Source: Zygnema cylindricum
Lineage: Eukaryota > Streptophyta > Zygnematophyceae > Zygnematales > Zygnemataceae
Assembly (NCBI GenBank): GCA_037447655.1
Contig: JBBHKE010001434.1
Coordinates: 21,560 to 85,559, forward strand
Length of the DNA stretch: 64,000 nt
Direction of reading: 5' to 3'
In this document: one piece after another, positions 1-20,247 of the stretch
How positions within the stretch are numbered: the stretch's first letter is position 1
Layout: each line of letters opens with the position of its first letter
The notes under the pieces: model-generated
What the model saw: only the letters and a program-made list of their open reading frames with translations
The model's database searches: none
Told to the model about the DNA's origin: nothing
Translations under genes and position numbers: made by a program

Positions 1-3000
1 GTTATCTATGTTTTTGTTATCTATCTTTCTGCGTTAAATTCAGATTTAGATATACTTAGATATTCTCTTACGAAAGGACACCTTGCCCTTTCGTCATGCT
101 AGGAAAAGACAAGTGACCCTTCGGGATCACTTAGGCTGTAGGACAGTCTGTCAGTACGTGACACTCTCAGTTACTACTTTAGCTCTTTTGACTTCATTGT
201 AAGATTTATCATTTTTAATCAACTACTTTGGCAATCATTTCAACTGTCTCCAATTTTTCTGTCCTTTTTTGTATTCCTGCCCGCTGTAATGACTACTAAT
301 TCAATAAGGGAGAGATAAGCAAATATGTAAAATGAAAAAAAAATCCCAAAATCAGAAGAAGAAAAGAAAAAACGGAGAAAGTTAAATGTAACAAAACTGG
401 AAAAAAAAAAAACAAATTGAGTTAAACATAAAAAACATCATTTGATTGAAAAGAAGAGACACAAGACTCATATTTCATTATCTAAAAAAGGATACTCTAA
501 AACATTTCATCATCTATTAAAACAAAAATGTTTTGTGGAAGAATTTTTTACAACTTTCAATCCAAGCCTTCCTAGCTTTATCACTGATATATGGATCAAA
601 CATTTTTTATTACAGGTCACAAACTTTCTTGTCGAGATTTTATCTAACTAAACAAATTAGATAGACAAACCTGATAAGAGTTTTCTTACCATAATTATCT
701 AAACTGGTTCTCACTTGAAGCCAAATGACCATTTGAAATAGGGTTAGTTCTTTTCTAAGGAATTATCAAGGGGCGACCTTTAGTACGGGCGTTTCTAGCC
801 ATGGTCCACATTGTGTGAAATTACTCATGTCACCCTATACTTTCAAAAAGTACAAGACTAATTTGAATGTACTTAAAGTAGTACCACAATGGCTGTACTT
901 TAAAACCGTCTATGTACAGTTTATCTACCATTACATACTTGCACATTTGGGATGAACGTAATACGAATTTGAGTAAAACTCAAATTGTAATTTCGTCAGT
1001 GTTAGAACAATTGAAATGAAATGTATGAAAGTTCAAAAAGTACAGAAGCTACGATGACATCATAGTAGAGAATCCAGTAATTCTGAATTGTTTGAGTGTC
1101 ACCCATTGCAAGGAGCGTCCAAACTGTTAACATACATATGGCGGTTGATTACGTCGGAACGTAAAATTGAGGCCAATTACATGGAGGTATCGGGATCCCA
1201 AATGGGTCTTGGCCAATAGATTCTGTTTCGTTTCGAACTGGATCAAAAATTTGAACTTTACGATACAATACTATCAAATTTTTGACCTGTGATTTTTGAA
1301 TGAACTCTGTTCGCGGTAAAAATTGCATACGGTTTACAACCGTTCACGTTTCCCAAAAAAACAAACCGTCCCACACTTATAAAAAAAACAAAAACCGACA
1401 AACTTTAAAGATGCCATATTTGAAATATTCGATTGTACTTTCAACCGGTTTCTATATCCACGTCTTTTCATGATGGTGCTTACCGAGGAACTCATTCGGA
1501 ATTAATGAAGCCAGACGTATGGTAATTTTTCATCAAAATCAAAACAAAAAATTATATTATTTTGAAACAAATTTCTGAAGTCTTTGTTACTTATAATGGG
1601 CCACGTCCTTGGCTACGTAAGTATTAGAGTTGAACTCAACTCTCTTGAGTTCCTGATTTATACGTTTCTAATTTTACGTACAAAAGTACAAATGCCTAAA
1701 ACGTACAGGAGAAAGTACATAAAAGTTGAAAGTACAGCTAAGTAATTAAAGCACAACTTAAGAACAGAGGTCTAATTGCTGAATGACATGCTATCTATGG
1801 AGGCGTCCGATTATAAACCCCACCTCCATAGCTACCTCTTTGGACCCTTTCACTTCGACAGGAGAATTAAGAAAGACGCCGAATTGAAGTTTTTGTTAAC
1901 ATTTTCAAAAAAATAAAACAGAGGAAAATTATTACTTGCTTGACCAAGGAAGAAAGGGAGGTATGAAAAAACCTACAACGAACCTACTTGCAGTCAACTT
2001 AAAAGAGAGCACTAATTAGAGTTATAGATCCACAATGACAAAAAAAATGGGACGAAAATACGGGTGTGAAAAAAGGCACCATAGCAAAACTACAACTTCT
2101 AATGCATCCACATGGATGAAAAGGTGAAAAACATAAATAGCATAAACAGTCATTTGAACCGAGCGATTTACAAAGAGCAGTAGCTTCACAAGTGTAACGG
2201 CAAAAGAAATTGTAATGATAGCAAATTGTACATTTTCAAAGTTTTGCAATACACTGTCAATATTTTGTCCTACCACAGGTTTCCATAGGCGATAATGCCT
2301 TCCGTAGATCCATCAGTCCCCTAAATTTACATCGGCTTTCATTTAAATTTTCAATATCGCACAAAAAAGTGATTTCTTCACACAACATTATCAGGACGAC
2401 TTGAATCTACCCGACTACATATTCATACCGAACCATATTACTGTTTTTTGTAAGTATATCAACAAATACCACAATTCCAGCCGTACAATAGGGAACCAAT
2501 CTCCACACTAACGGCATTATACATATTATCAACTTGCTTTATATTGCAATATGTTAGACTGCTGTATATAAAACTTTTGCGAAAGCGAAAAAAGTTAATT
2601 GTCATTTCTACGTCTCGACAACGAAATATGTTGGCAATATGTTCGCGATGTATAGATCCAAAGAAAAAAGGTTTCGTCGCACTAAATTGTTAGTTATTGA
2701 GCTGAATCTATCTGGCAACAGATTCATACCATATTAGTGTCGGTACAGTCAAATAATCCCCCATATTAACCCATATTCGGTTTTTTATGATTGGAAGTAG
2801 CCTCTATGTCGAATCCAAACATATAAATTTTGACCTAATATATACAGTATGACTCTCAACTACAAAATAAGTGAGAATCAAGTTTTGCAAAATATTCTCC
2901 GCAAACATTCACGGGTAAAAATATTCTCCGCAAATTTTTCTCAGGTAGAGAATATTTAGACACTGATATTATTCCAAAAGAGGGCCCAACAAGTGCCCTA

Positions 3001-3798
3001 ATAAATCAAAATTTGTATTTAGCAGTTTGACTGTATCTGATAGGTAAGAAAGTGGGAATAAAGAGGGTAAAAAAGAAAAAAAAAAAAAAACGAGAGAAAA
3101 AAGAGGAAATAAAAAGGAAAATGGAAGAAAAAGAGATACACCGGAAAAAAAAACCTACCCTCCTCGCAAATAAGCAAGCAAAAGACTGGCCAGGGCAGCG
3201 CAAATCAAGGAACGCCACATCACCTAAAAATCCCACACAATATTCCAAAAAAGAAAAACCGAAATTTCATCAATTACATTTTATAGTTTTACATTCTTTA
3301 CATCTTTACAATTTAACATCGTTCCATCTTTACATCTTACAGCGTCCGATTTCTAATTTTACAACTTTACATCTTATGCTTTTCATTTGTTTACTTTTAC
3401 AGTGCTTCGCATTAATACATTATTACATTTGACAACGTTAGTACACATGAACCCAAAATATTCGGAAAAGCAGCTATTGCTCTCTTGGTTTTCCAACCAT
3501 ATTGACAAATTTCTCACATAAAAATTGAAAATTGAATGATACCAGATTGCACTTAAACCCACCGATAAGTAGTTCCTCCTTCATTGGTTAAGCCATACCC
3601 TCACTTCAGAAAACTCCTAGATAAGGGCTCAATTCTGATTTCAGCAAGTTTTTCTATCCACTCCTGATAGACAATGCTCCCCACATAACTTTCTCTAAAA
3701 TAAACAGACAACCTCATATTCTAAATTTAACAGATACTGCCATAGAACTTGAACATATCTTCAAAAAGAACATAAAAAGATAGTGAAAGCAATAATAC
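1..3798. other. AT-rich non-coding left flank
   Basis: I see no convincing exon here. The stretch lies 3' of the last CLC exon found, so it could hold further CLC introns and exons, but no typical later CLC helix (for example a GLFxP motif) could be recognised. It contains one copy of a dispersed repeat near its left edge and many GTAC words. Confidence 0.6.
60..305. repeat. Dispersed repeat, copy 1
   Basis: It shares ordered blocks with 5583-5775: AAGTGACCCTTC, then CACTCTCAG, then a closing block resembling CTGCTGTCATGACTTCTAAT. The two copies are diverged with small indels, as expected of an old interspersed element. The family is not recognised. Confidence 0.45.
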
Positions 3799-12955
<9,157 letters not shown>

Positions 12956-13112
12956 GGCTCAAGCTCAGACAAGCTGAGAGCAATGGGGCCAGTCACGAAG
13001 ATTGCCTACAGTTTGCTTTCAACCTTTTCTAACGATATGATATTGAGAAACGATATAGCGTCCGTAACAGAATGTCCCCGGGCTTTGTTAGTTCGCAGCT
13101 GAACTGCGAGGC

Positions 13113-13420
13113 AAACCTTGTACCGTTGGCAAACCTTGTACCGTTACTGGCGCTAGAGTCATAGTTCAAATAAGTTATTGAAATAACAGTCAACTGCAAG
13201 TGATTCGGCAATGCAAAATATTTACGAAATTTTGGATATCCACGATTAACGGAAGATGTCGACAGCTGTCCACGCTTCCGACGAGCTCGCAAAGGCGAAA
13301 AGTACAGTAAAGGCGAATGTCCGCGTTTGTAACGGACGAAGCGGACCTCTGTCCACGCGTCCGACGAGCTCGCACGGGTGAAAAGTGAAAACTAATGTCG
13401 ATGTCCACTGTTACGCGAGC
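13113..13420. repeat. Short tandem duplications
   Basis: A 19-bp tandem (CAAACCTTGTACCGTTggc) lies at 13113-13148. An approximately 85-bp pair at 13260 and 13345 shares TGTCCACGC, TCCGACGAGCTCGCA and GGCGAAAAGT. It is locally GC-richer than its surroundings. Confidence 0.6.
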
Positions 13421-14279
13421 CGTTTGTCAGCGCAAAAGTCAATGGAGCCGGGATCAGGTTTCTCTCTCAAACAAAAAAAAAAAAAAATTGACCTTCTTCA
13501 GTTAGGGAGGTGACTTGGGTTTAAATACCGAAGACTTAGAACCTTAAACGATAAAACCTTGTTTAAACGCGTAGATATCCGTTATACCTAGGATTTTTTT
13601 TTCAGGTAATACCATAAGCCTCAAATACAGCACCTTTGCAAATTATGTACAAAACTAACAAAAAATTGGTTGAAACTCGGTGTAGAAAAGCATAAACAAG
13701 GACCTTCGCATATTTTTGGGTAATATAATGTTGTGGTCCCCAAATAGTCGGCATTGTCGCATTGCACCATTTAAGGCAACAAAACACAAACACAAAAATT
13801 TGAGGAGAGATATTACGAAACAAAATCCCAAAATATTAGCAACACAAGTTCAACTTAGATTGAAAATTACGAAATAAAAAATATTGTAAAGTCATATAGC
13901 GTTAGAGCAATGAAGATGGAAGAGGGTGAAATTAGCGGACAAAATTTATGGTGAACCTTATTACTAGACCGGACTATCAACAAACGAATGGCGTAGTTTA
14001 GGGGATTCTGTACCTTTTCGTACCGTGCCATTATAGTTTTTGATTTTAAAAAACATATGTATTGAGAATCTTTCTAAAAAATCGTGGATTTTAGGATGTG
14101 CGGAGACTACTGGTCCATCAACTATGTGGGCCCAACTAGGTCACAATGTCAAGTAGAAATCCCACACCCACATCAAAGGGAATTATGGACTCTTTGGTTG
14201 GGTTACAATTTTCTCCATGTTGGACTTTACACAAAGGGTTCTACTAGATTTCACTAGAACCATTCACAGAGAGAATCGT

Positions 14280-14370
14280 TCTTTGAGCTAAAAAAAGGTC
14301 ATATGAGTGGTTTTACATGCCATTCGTGTTGAAAAATGCCCTTGCTAAATTTCAACAGGCAATAAATTGT
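14280..14370 (+). mobile_element. Ty3/gypsy reverse transcriptase scrap
   Basis: FELKKGH, then one base missing, then YEWFYMPFVLKNALAKFQQA matches the gypsy RT block FRTxxGHYEWLVMPFGLxNAPATFQ. There is a frameshift between the two parts, and no flanking catalytic blocks remain. Confidence 0.5.
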
Positions 14371-15262
14371 TGGGTTATTGTCGTTTCGCGACATTTCGCG
14401 AAGCGTCATACCAACTTTATTTGTTTGACGCGAACTGTCGCGTCATCATACAAAAAGTACGATGTCGTTTCGCGACAGTACTTTTATTTTCCGCAAACGA
14501 AACATACTATTTCGTTTCGCGTCACTTGTTTGATTCGTGCGCAGGTGTTACATTTTGCGTGCAGGTGTGTTCGTGTGACGACACGTGTTAAGTCAACGTT
14601 TGGAGTTTGTTGTTTCGAAGGAAGAAAGCGCGTGCGCCTTCCTTCGTGGAATTTTCATTGAAGAGTGCACAGTCAGCTAGGGACAGACTTCGTCGCTACG
14701 CTAAGTTCTGCTTGTCTTATCTTGTTGTCTCTTAGTGTAGAGTAGCGAGTATATATAGGCAGCAGTGTACATGTGCAGAGTATTAATTAATCAACCAATT
14801 AATCATAGAGGATTAATATTGGAGTAGAGATTATTTAAAGAGAAGAGTGAAGAGAGAGAAGAGAGAAGAGACATGATGTAAAGAGGCTTCGGCCAAGAAC
14901 ACTTATAAATCTTTTTGGCTGAATATTCCTCTTGTCTTTTATGAGCTTCCGCTGTGTAATGATTTATGTTTTATGAATTATTTATTGTAAAACTCTTTTG
15001 CTTAAGATCCTACATAAATGACGCACTAAAATAAGGTCAACCTTGATAAATGTTGCATTAATGTTGTTACAATCTCTTTTGTTACTTTCTCATAACCTAT
15101 AAAACATATTCAAGAGATGTTCGATGCACTACATGTTGTTGATTGAAGTGCCATCGTTGAAAACAATGCCCAATAACTACAATATTCACACAAGATAAAT
15201 TAAAAAACACGATGGCAAACCATCTGAGTCAGAGGGTACAAAAAGGGCGGCAAAACAAAAAC

Positions 15263-15964
15263 TTAAAAACTACAAGTAGGGCAATAAAAACAAAGAAAGC
15301 AACGTGAACACATAAAAATGGCAAGTAAAATAAAAGCACCCAAACCCAAAATGAGAAGCACAAAACCAACAAAAACAAAACTACAAGCCCAACCCAACTT
15401 AATTAAATACCTACTGAAAGCAACCCCGTAAGCCCCCCCAACTCGGTGGAGCACGTTGACGGAGTTCCGGAACACATCGACGATCCATACCGCCATAGCC
15501 GACCAAAGGAGAATAGAAGCATGCACTCGCTGTAAAGCCACATACAAACGTTGACGGTAGAAAGAAGTAAAGACCAAAGGAGGAGGGCTCGCTGTAAAGC
15601 CAAAAATAAACGTTAACGATAAAAAAAAAGTAAGGACCGAAGGAGGAGGGCTCCTAGGTCCTCGTCGCTCGAAAGCACTTCGAGCACATGTACGGAGAAA
15701 CTTATCCAACGCAACACCCAAACAACCAAAGATATTGACCGCCATCGGACTAAAGTCATCTATAGGGTCTCGGAGGGCATAATCACGCTCCTTTGCTTTA
15801 GCGGCATCACGCGTTGCCACTCCAACATGGCGAGCCGCCTGACCAACAACTGTAGCTGAAGTAGGGTTCGCCAAAACTTTGCGTTCTCCATAAGTAAAAT
15901 TATATATTTCATACAAAATGCTCAACGAAGTATTCATACTACACACGTGTGTAGAATCCAACAT
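15263..15964 (-). pseudogene. Possible non-LTR retrotransposon C-terminal fragment
   Basis: An open 233-codon frame. Residues about 65-95 (ALRDPIDDFSPMAVNIFGCL, GVALDKFLRTCAR) and QRVHASILLW resemble the tail that follows the RT domain in some eukaryotic RNA-directed DNA polymerases, where a FxPxAVExxGxL block precedes a C-terminal helix. The last 60 residues are hydrophobic low complexity. No RT catalytic block is present. Family assignment is from memory of the motif only, so this may be just a chance open frame. Confidence 0.3.
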
Positions 15965-16522
15965 GTGGAGACAACTCCTAAAGTTTTATGTAAAATGCTC
16001 AACAAAGCTTCATCCCAAATGAAGCTCTAAATAATGCGTAAACAATACTTAACATGAAAAGCAAGTATAACCAACGTTTAAAAATGACAAAACACTTTGT
16101 GTCTAACCTAACACTTTTCATTATAATAACATGCCTATGATATAGACCATGTCTCTTACTTAAGTACCTCACACACAATGGACTACTCTAAGGTACTTCG
16201 TTTTCGGTCCCTACTTTTAATTCATTGATTATTTACGGCATCTTTGTTATTGTTTCTATCCTTATTACATACATTTGGAGGTTGCCTTCGCCAAGTGTGA
16301 ATATATCTATTCTTAGATCTAATGTAAGCCATCGATTCGACTAATGTATGTATTCATTTTTTTGTTTCTACGTGATATTTCATCCCATTAAGCAATAGTC
16401 ATCAAACGGCTAATAATCTACTTTTCTATCCAACGCCACACATGAATAGATATTACCAATTTGTTGTCCGTTAATGTTGTTTTACGATTAACCATCGTCG
16501 TGTATTGGCCGACACATTCACT

Positions 16523-16927
16523 TAGTGTTGTGTATCGAATGTCTTTTGCCGATATTCCATATGTACCTTATTTTGGGTGCCCGATAATCGACATATTGCA
16601 TTAATGTATCCAGAGGCTAAATATCGTGATATTTGAATGATATATCGGCCGATAATTCGATATGTTTTTATCGCGATATATCGAAGTGACGTAAAGCCAA
16701 CAAACATTTCAGCCCGCAAGTGAGTGGGAGGATTTCAAGTACTATTCACTTTACGATTTACCATACGAGTTGCCATACTGAATCTGTACGAACATCCATT
16801 TTTTACGAAATATATCGCGATAATTTTTGTTGGTCCTGAAGCGATGTATCGAGCCCTCTGATCGGTCGATATTCGATATATTGAATATCGAATCTACACA
16901 ATATTTTTTTACCCGATACACAACATT
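16523..16927. mobile_element. hAT-like MITE, TATCG-rich (old copy)
   Basis: Starts TAGTGTTGTGTATCG and ends CCCGATACACAACA(tt). The interior is packed with GATATATCG/CGATATATC words in inverted order. The ends are mutated and no clean target duplication is visible. Confidence 0.6.
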
Positions 16928-17035
16928 TGCACTTATCAAATGTCGGATTTTGCGTTCTGTTCCATTGTACTTATCAAACATAATCCTACGAGTACCATAC
17001 CGGTCAAAGTAAATCGCTTTCCGAAGGGTTTTTCT

Positions 17036-17877
17036 TAGAGTTGTGTATTGTTTAAAAGTCTATCGCGATAATACAGATACTGACAGTATTGGTTATCAAA
17101 CGGTCAGAGGTCTCGATATATCAGTCCGAGACCAACAAATTCCATGTCGGCGATAACGTACAAAAAATGTAGTATGCATGTCGTGGTACTTTGTAACATA
17201 CTGTATTATATTATTGACTTTATGTAGCGTGGCATGACACACATAAGAATCTGTTCCTTATTTGTTTAACTGAAATTTATTACGGACAGCGCAGCATATT
17301 AACGTTGACAAATATAAAACAATACTTTATAGTTATGAAACTATAGTAGCAAAACGTAAATATGAAATTATATTGTGAATTTGTAAATCAAACCTTTTCG
17401 AAAAACAAACAAACAGACGGACAGAGCAGACAAACATATATGTCAGATTGCCGCCATTTACTGCCACCATGAAAGTGATATGAGGGCATAACTAACCTTG
17501 CAAAAAAAAAATAGTCAAAAAGACATTCTGGATGGGTATGGGAGCGTGGAACCCAAGTAAAACCCCCATTAAATTAGAAATAATAAAGGAAATATTGCAA
17601 TTTTTTACCGAAATCGAGGGGAAGGGGGTCCGCGGCGCGTCCGGAGAATAACACGTACAGTTGAGTGTACTGGCCGTACATTTATCTGTACGGTCCGGAC
17701 ACTTATCGCCAATAGTTATCGATATTGGTGTTATCGCCGATAAACAACCGATATTATTGGTTAATTATTGACGATAATACCGATAACGATATATCGTACC
17801 AATATATATCGATTATCGGCAACACGAAAAAAGGCTCATATCGGTTATCGGCAAATCCTTACCGATACACAACACTA
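17036..17877. mobile_element. hAT-like MITE, TATCG-rich (842 bp)
   Basis: Ends are TAGAGTTGTGTATTG and CCGATACACAACACTA. Its subterminal sequence (ACCAACAAATTCCATGTCGG and GTACGGTCCGGACA) reappears inverted in the element at 17959-18907, so the two are copies in opposite orientation. The 8-bp flanks do not match. Confidence 0.6.
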
Positions 17878-17958
17878 TTTCCAAATACATATTTACTTCC
17901 TTAGTTCCTTACTTCTTTAGTTCCTTACCACCAAAATGTACCGACGGAGAACAAATAC

Positions 17959-18907
17959 TAGTGTTGTGTATCGGTAAGGATTTGCCGATAACCGATATGG
18001 ACCTTTTTTCGGGTACCCGATAATCGATACATTGGTACGATATATCGCTATCGGTATTATCGCCGATAAATACCCGATAATTATCGGTTTTATCGGCGAT
18101 AACACCGATATCGATAACTATTGACGATATATGTACGGACCGTACACATAAATGTACGGTCAGTACACTGAACTGTACGTCTTATTCCCTGGACGCGCTT
18201 TACTCACATTCCCTATCTACTGAGGTGTATACCAATCAAATCACTGTTATTGTACAGTTGTACAAGCACAGAAGGTACAGTAGCCGCCATGAGGTGTGTA
18301 CGGTTTTGGTACGGATATTATAAAACGATGTACCTTTCACATCCGACGCCATGGCTTTGTCCCTTTCTTCCTTGGGATCCACTGGAGACCTGCCACGTGT
18401 CAATTTGTCGGCTTTTTTGGCGTAAGCCGCCAAAAGAGCCATTCCGGGATGCCGGCGCTCACGCTGGCCGTCGGTTTTCTCATTCGAAGTCGTCCGTTCG
18501 ATTCTGGCGGCGCGCAGAATGTTGTTTTGCGTCCATTGTACTTTGTGTCCGCCGTCCTTTTTCCGTTTTATGTTCATCAGTTTGTAGGTACAATGCCGTA
18601 AGTTGCTGTAAATTTTATGTTCAGTTAACTGGCCATCGTTTTCTGTGCTGCGTTTCCCGTAAAAATTTCCAGTTAAATAGTTACGGAACAGATTCAAATA
18701 CGTGGCATGCCACGCTATATAATGTAAAGAGTATAATACAGTATATAATAAGGTACTATAGTATGCGTACTATATATTTTTAAAGTTATCGCCGATATGG
18801 AATTTGTTGGTCTCGGACCGATATATTGGTACCTCTGACCGTTCGATAACCGATAACTATCGGTATCGGTGTTATCGCGATAATTTTTTTACCGATACAC
18901 AACACTA
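17959..18907. mobile_element. hAT-like non-autonomous element with 8-bp TSD
   Basis: Perfect 16-bp terminal inverted repeats TAGTGTTGTGTATCGG...CCGATACACAACACTA, flanked by the 8-bp direct repeat ACAAATAC (951-958 and 908-915 of their kilobases). An 8-bp duplication and a TAGTGTTG-like end are typical of hAT. The interior at 18250-18700 has a 153-codon minus-strand frame without a recognisable transposase, so it is probably passenger sequence. Confidence 0.85.
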
Positions 18908-20232
18908 ACAAATACATTGAGTTACGATCGTCCACTGATATCAGATTCTTCTCCAAATCTTTTTGTTGTAGAACCTTCTATAATAATATCGCTATCGCAT
19001 TTATGTCCACTTGTACACTTGTGCACGCAACTTGTCCGTACCCATGGCGGACGCTTTCGAAACCGATCGCTTTGCAAAACCACGCAACGTGTATTCGTTC
19101 GCACCTTTTTCTTTATGTTTACAATATTTGCATTGCGTACGCACGAAATAAACCATGCGCGCACGTAAACTACAAAAACAAGTGACTATCTGGGATTCTG
19201 GGGTGAGTACACGAGAATCCTTGTGGTGACGTCCGCTGACTTTCCGTACGGATGTACCTGTTGAGATTTCATTGTCTCCATTATGTCGTGTCATACTCCC
19301 CGCGCCTCTTACGGTGCTTTGTCTGTACTCGAACGGCAATCTTCAATAACGGTCAACCGTAGATCTTCAACTCGAACGGTAATATCAAAATCCCGCGCGG
19401 GAAACAACTTTAAGACACCCTCAACCGTGGATCATCAAAACAACGGTTAGGATCTTGAATTATCGCGCCCGGCTTTTCCGCCCGTTCGCAAGCAGACGTT
19501 GTACAGTTGTACACACAGGATGCATGGATCCATGTCACGCATCAGGTATTTCGTATGACTCAAAAAGTAGCATTCTCCCATCCTCCTCGTCTTCACTGTT
19601 CGCCATTCTCCATTTTCATTCTCTTTCTACGATTACCTGTACTCTCTCTCTCGCGAAGTCCTCTCTTTGATTTCGTTCATCCTGACAGGTTCGTTTCTCT
19701 CTCTCTCTCTCGCTCTTTCTCATTTTCCGTTTCCTAAATACATCAGTTACATCCTTAAATGGTCTTAAAATTCTGGTTTTTTCTGTTGTTCATTTGCTTT
19801 TCCGTTTTTACTATTTTGTTATCTACTTTTTTCATACAAGAAAAAATCTTCATTTTTCTGCTACTGTTTTCTTGAAGTACGTATTTTCTCCTTCATACTA
19901 GACTCCCACATCAGTTTTGTAGCTACTTTTGTATTTACTTTTATAAATACGAACTTTACAAAACAAAATTTCTTCATAAAACGTAGTGTTTTTATTTTTT
20001 AAACCTCCTGCAGTGGAAAGAGACTCTGCTGTCGTTTTCTTGCTGTCGTTTTCTTGCTGCCTGTCTGCATTTCATTTTCAGGAGCTTGAAAATGTATAAC
20101 ACAAGGGTTCGTTTTTTTAAACGGACTTTCCATGACTTACTTTTACTATCTACACGTGTCAGTTTGTCTTTTGTGCCAAAATTCGGTGAATCTTGCTCAC
20201 AACTTGCCAACTGTCCTTTGAATTAAGTTTTT

Positions 20233-20247
20233 ATGACAGCTGCAAAA
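20233..20247 (+). CDS. Unknown gene, exon 1
   Basis: Five codons (MTAAK) ending at a strong GTGAGT donor, phase 0. It is preceded by a long T/C-rich stretch (19600-19740) that could belong to the promoter or leader. Confidence 0.4.

Larger units (their letters stand above)
12956..16522. other. Intergenic stretch with transposon scraps
   Basis: Apart from the gypsy and LINE scraps and the short tandem repeats listed separately, I see no gene. 14750-14900 has a TATATATA box and AG-rich leader-like sequence that could be a promoter or an LTR, but there is no second copy in the window to test this. Confidence 0.5.

Noticed and set aside
2022-2276. CLC transmembrane exon (IITISFAVTLVKLLLF, minus strand)
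   Set aside because: Hydrophobic and followed by a GTAAAT, but it lacks any CLC signature such as GLFxP; left unassigned.
3640-3705. Next CLC exon (KVMWGAL on the minus strand)
   Set aside because: Position fits the WRxFF helix, but the acceptor is odd, there is no donor before an in-frame stop, and the match is only a few residues.
18236-18697. 153-codon minus-strand gene
   Set aside because: It lies inside the hAT-like element and has no transposase or other domain; treated as passenger sequence.
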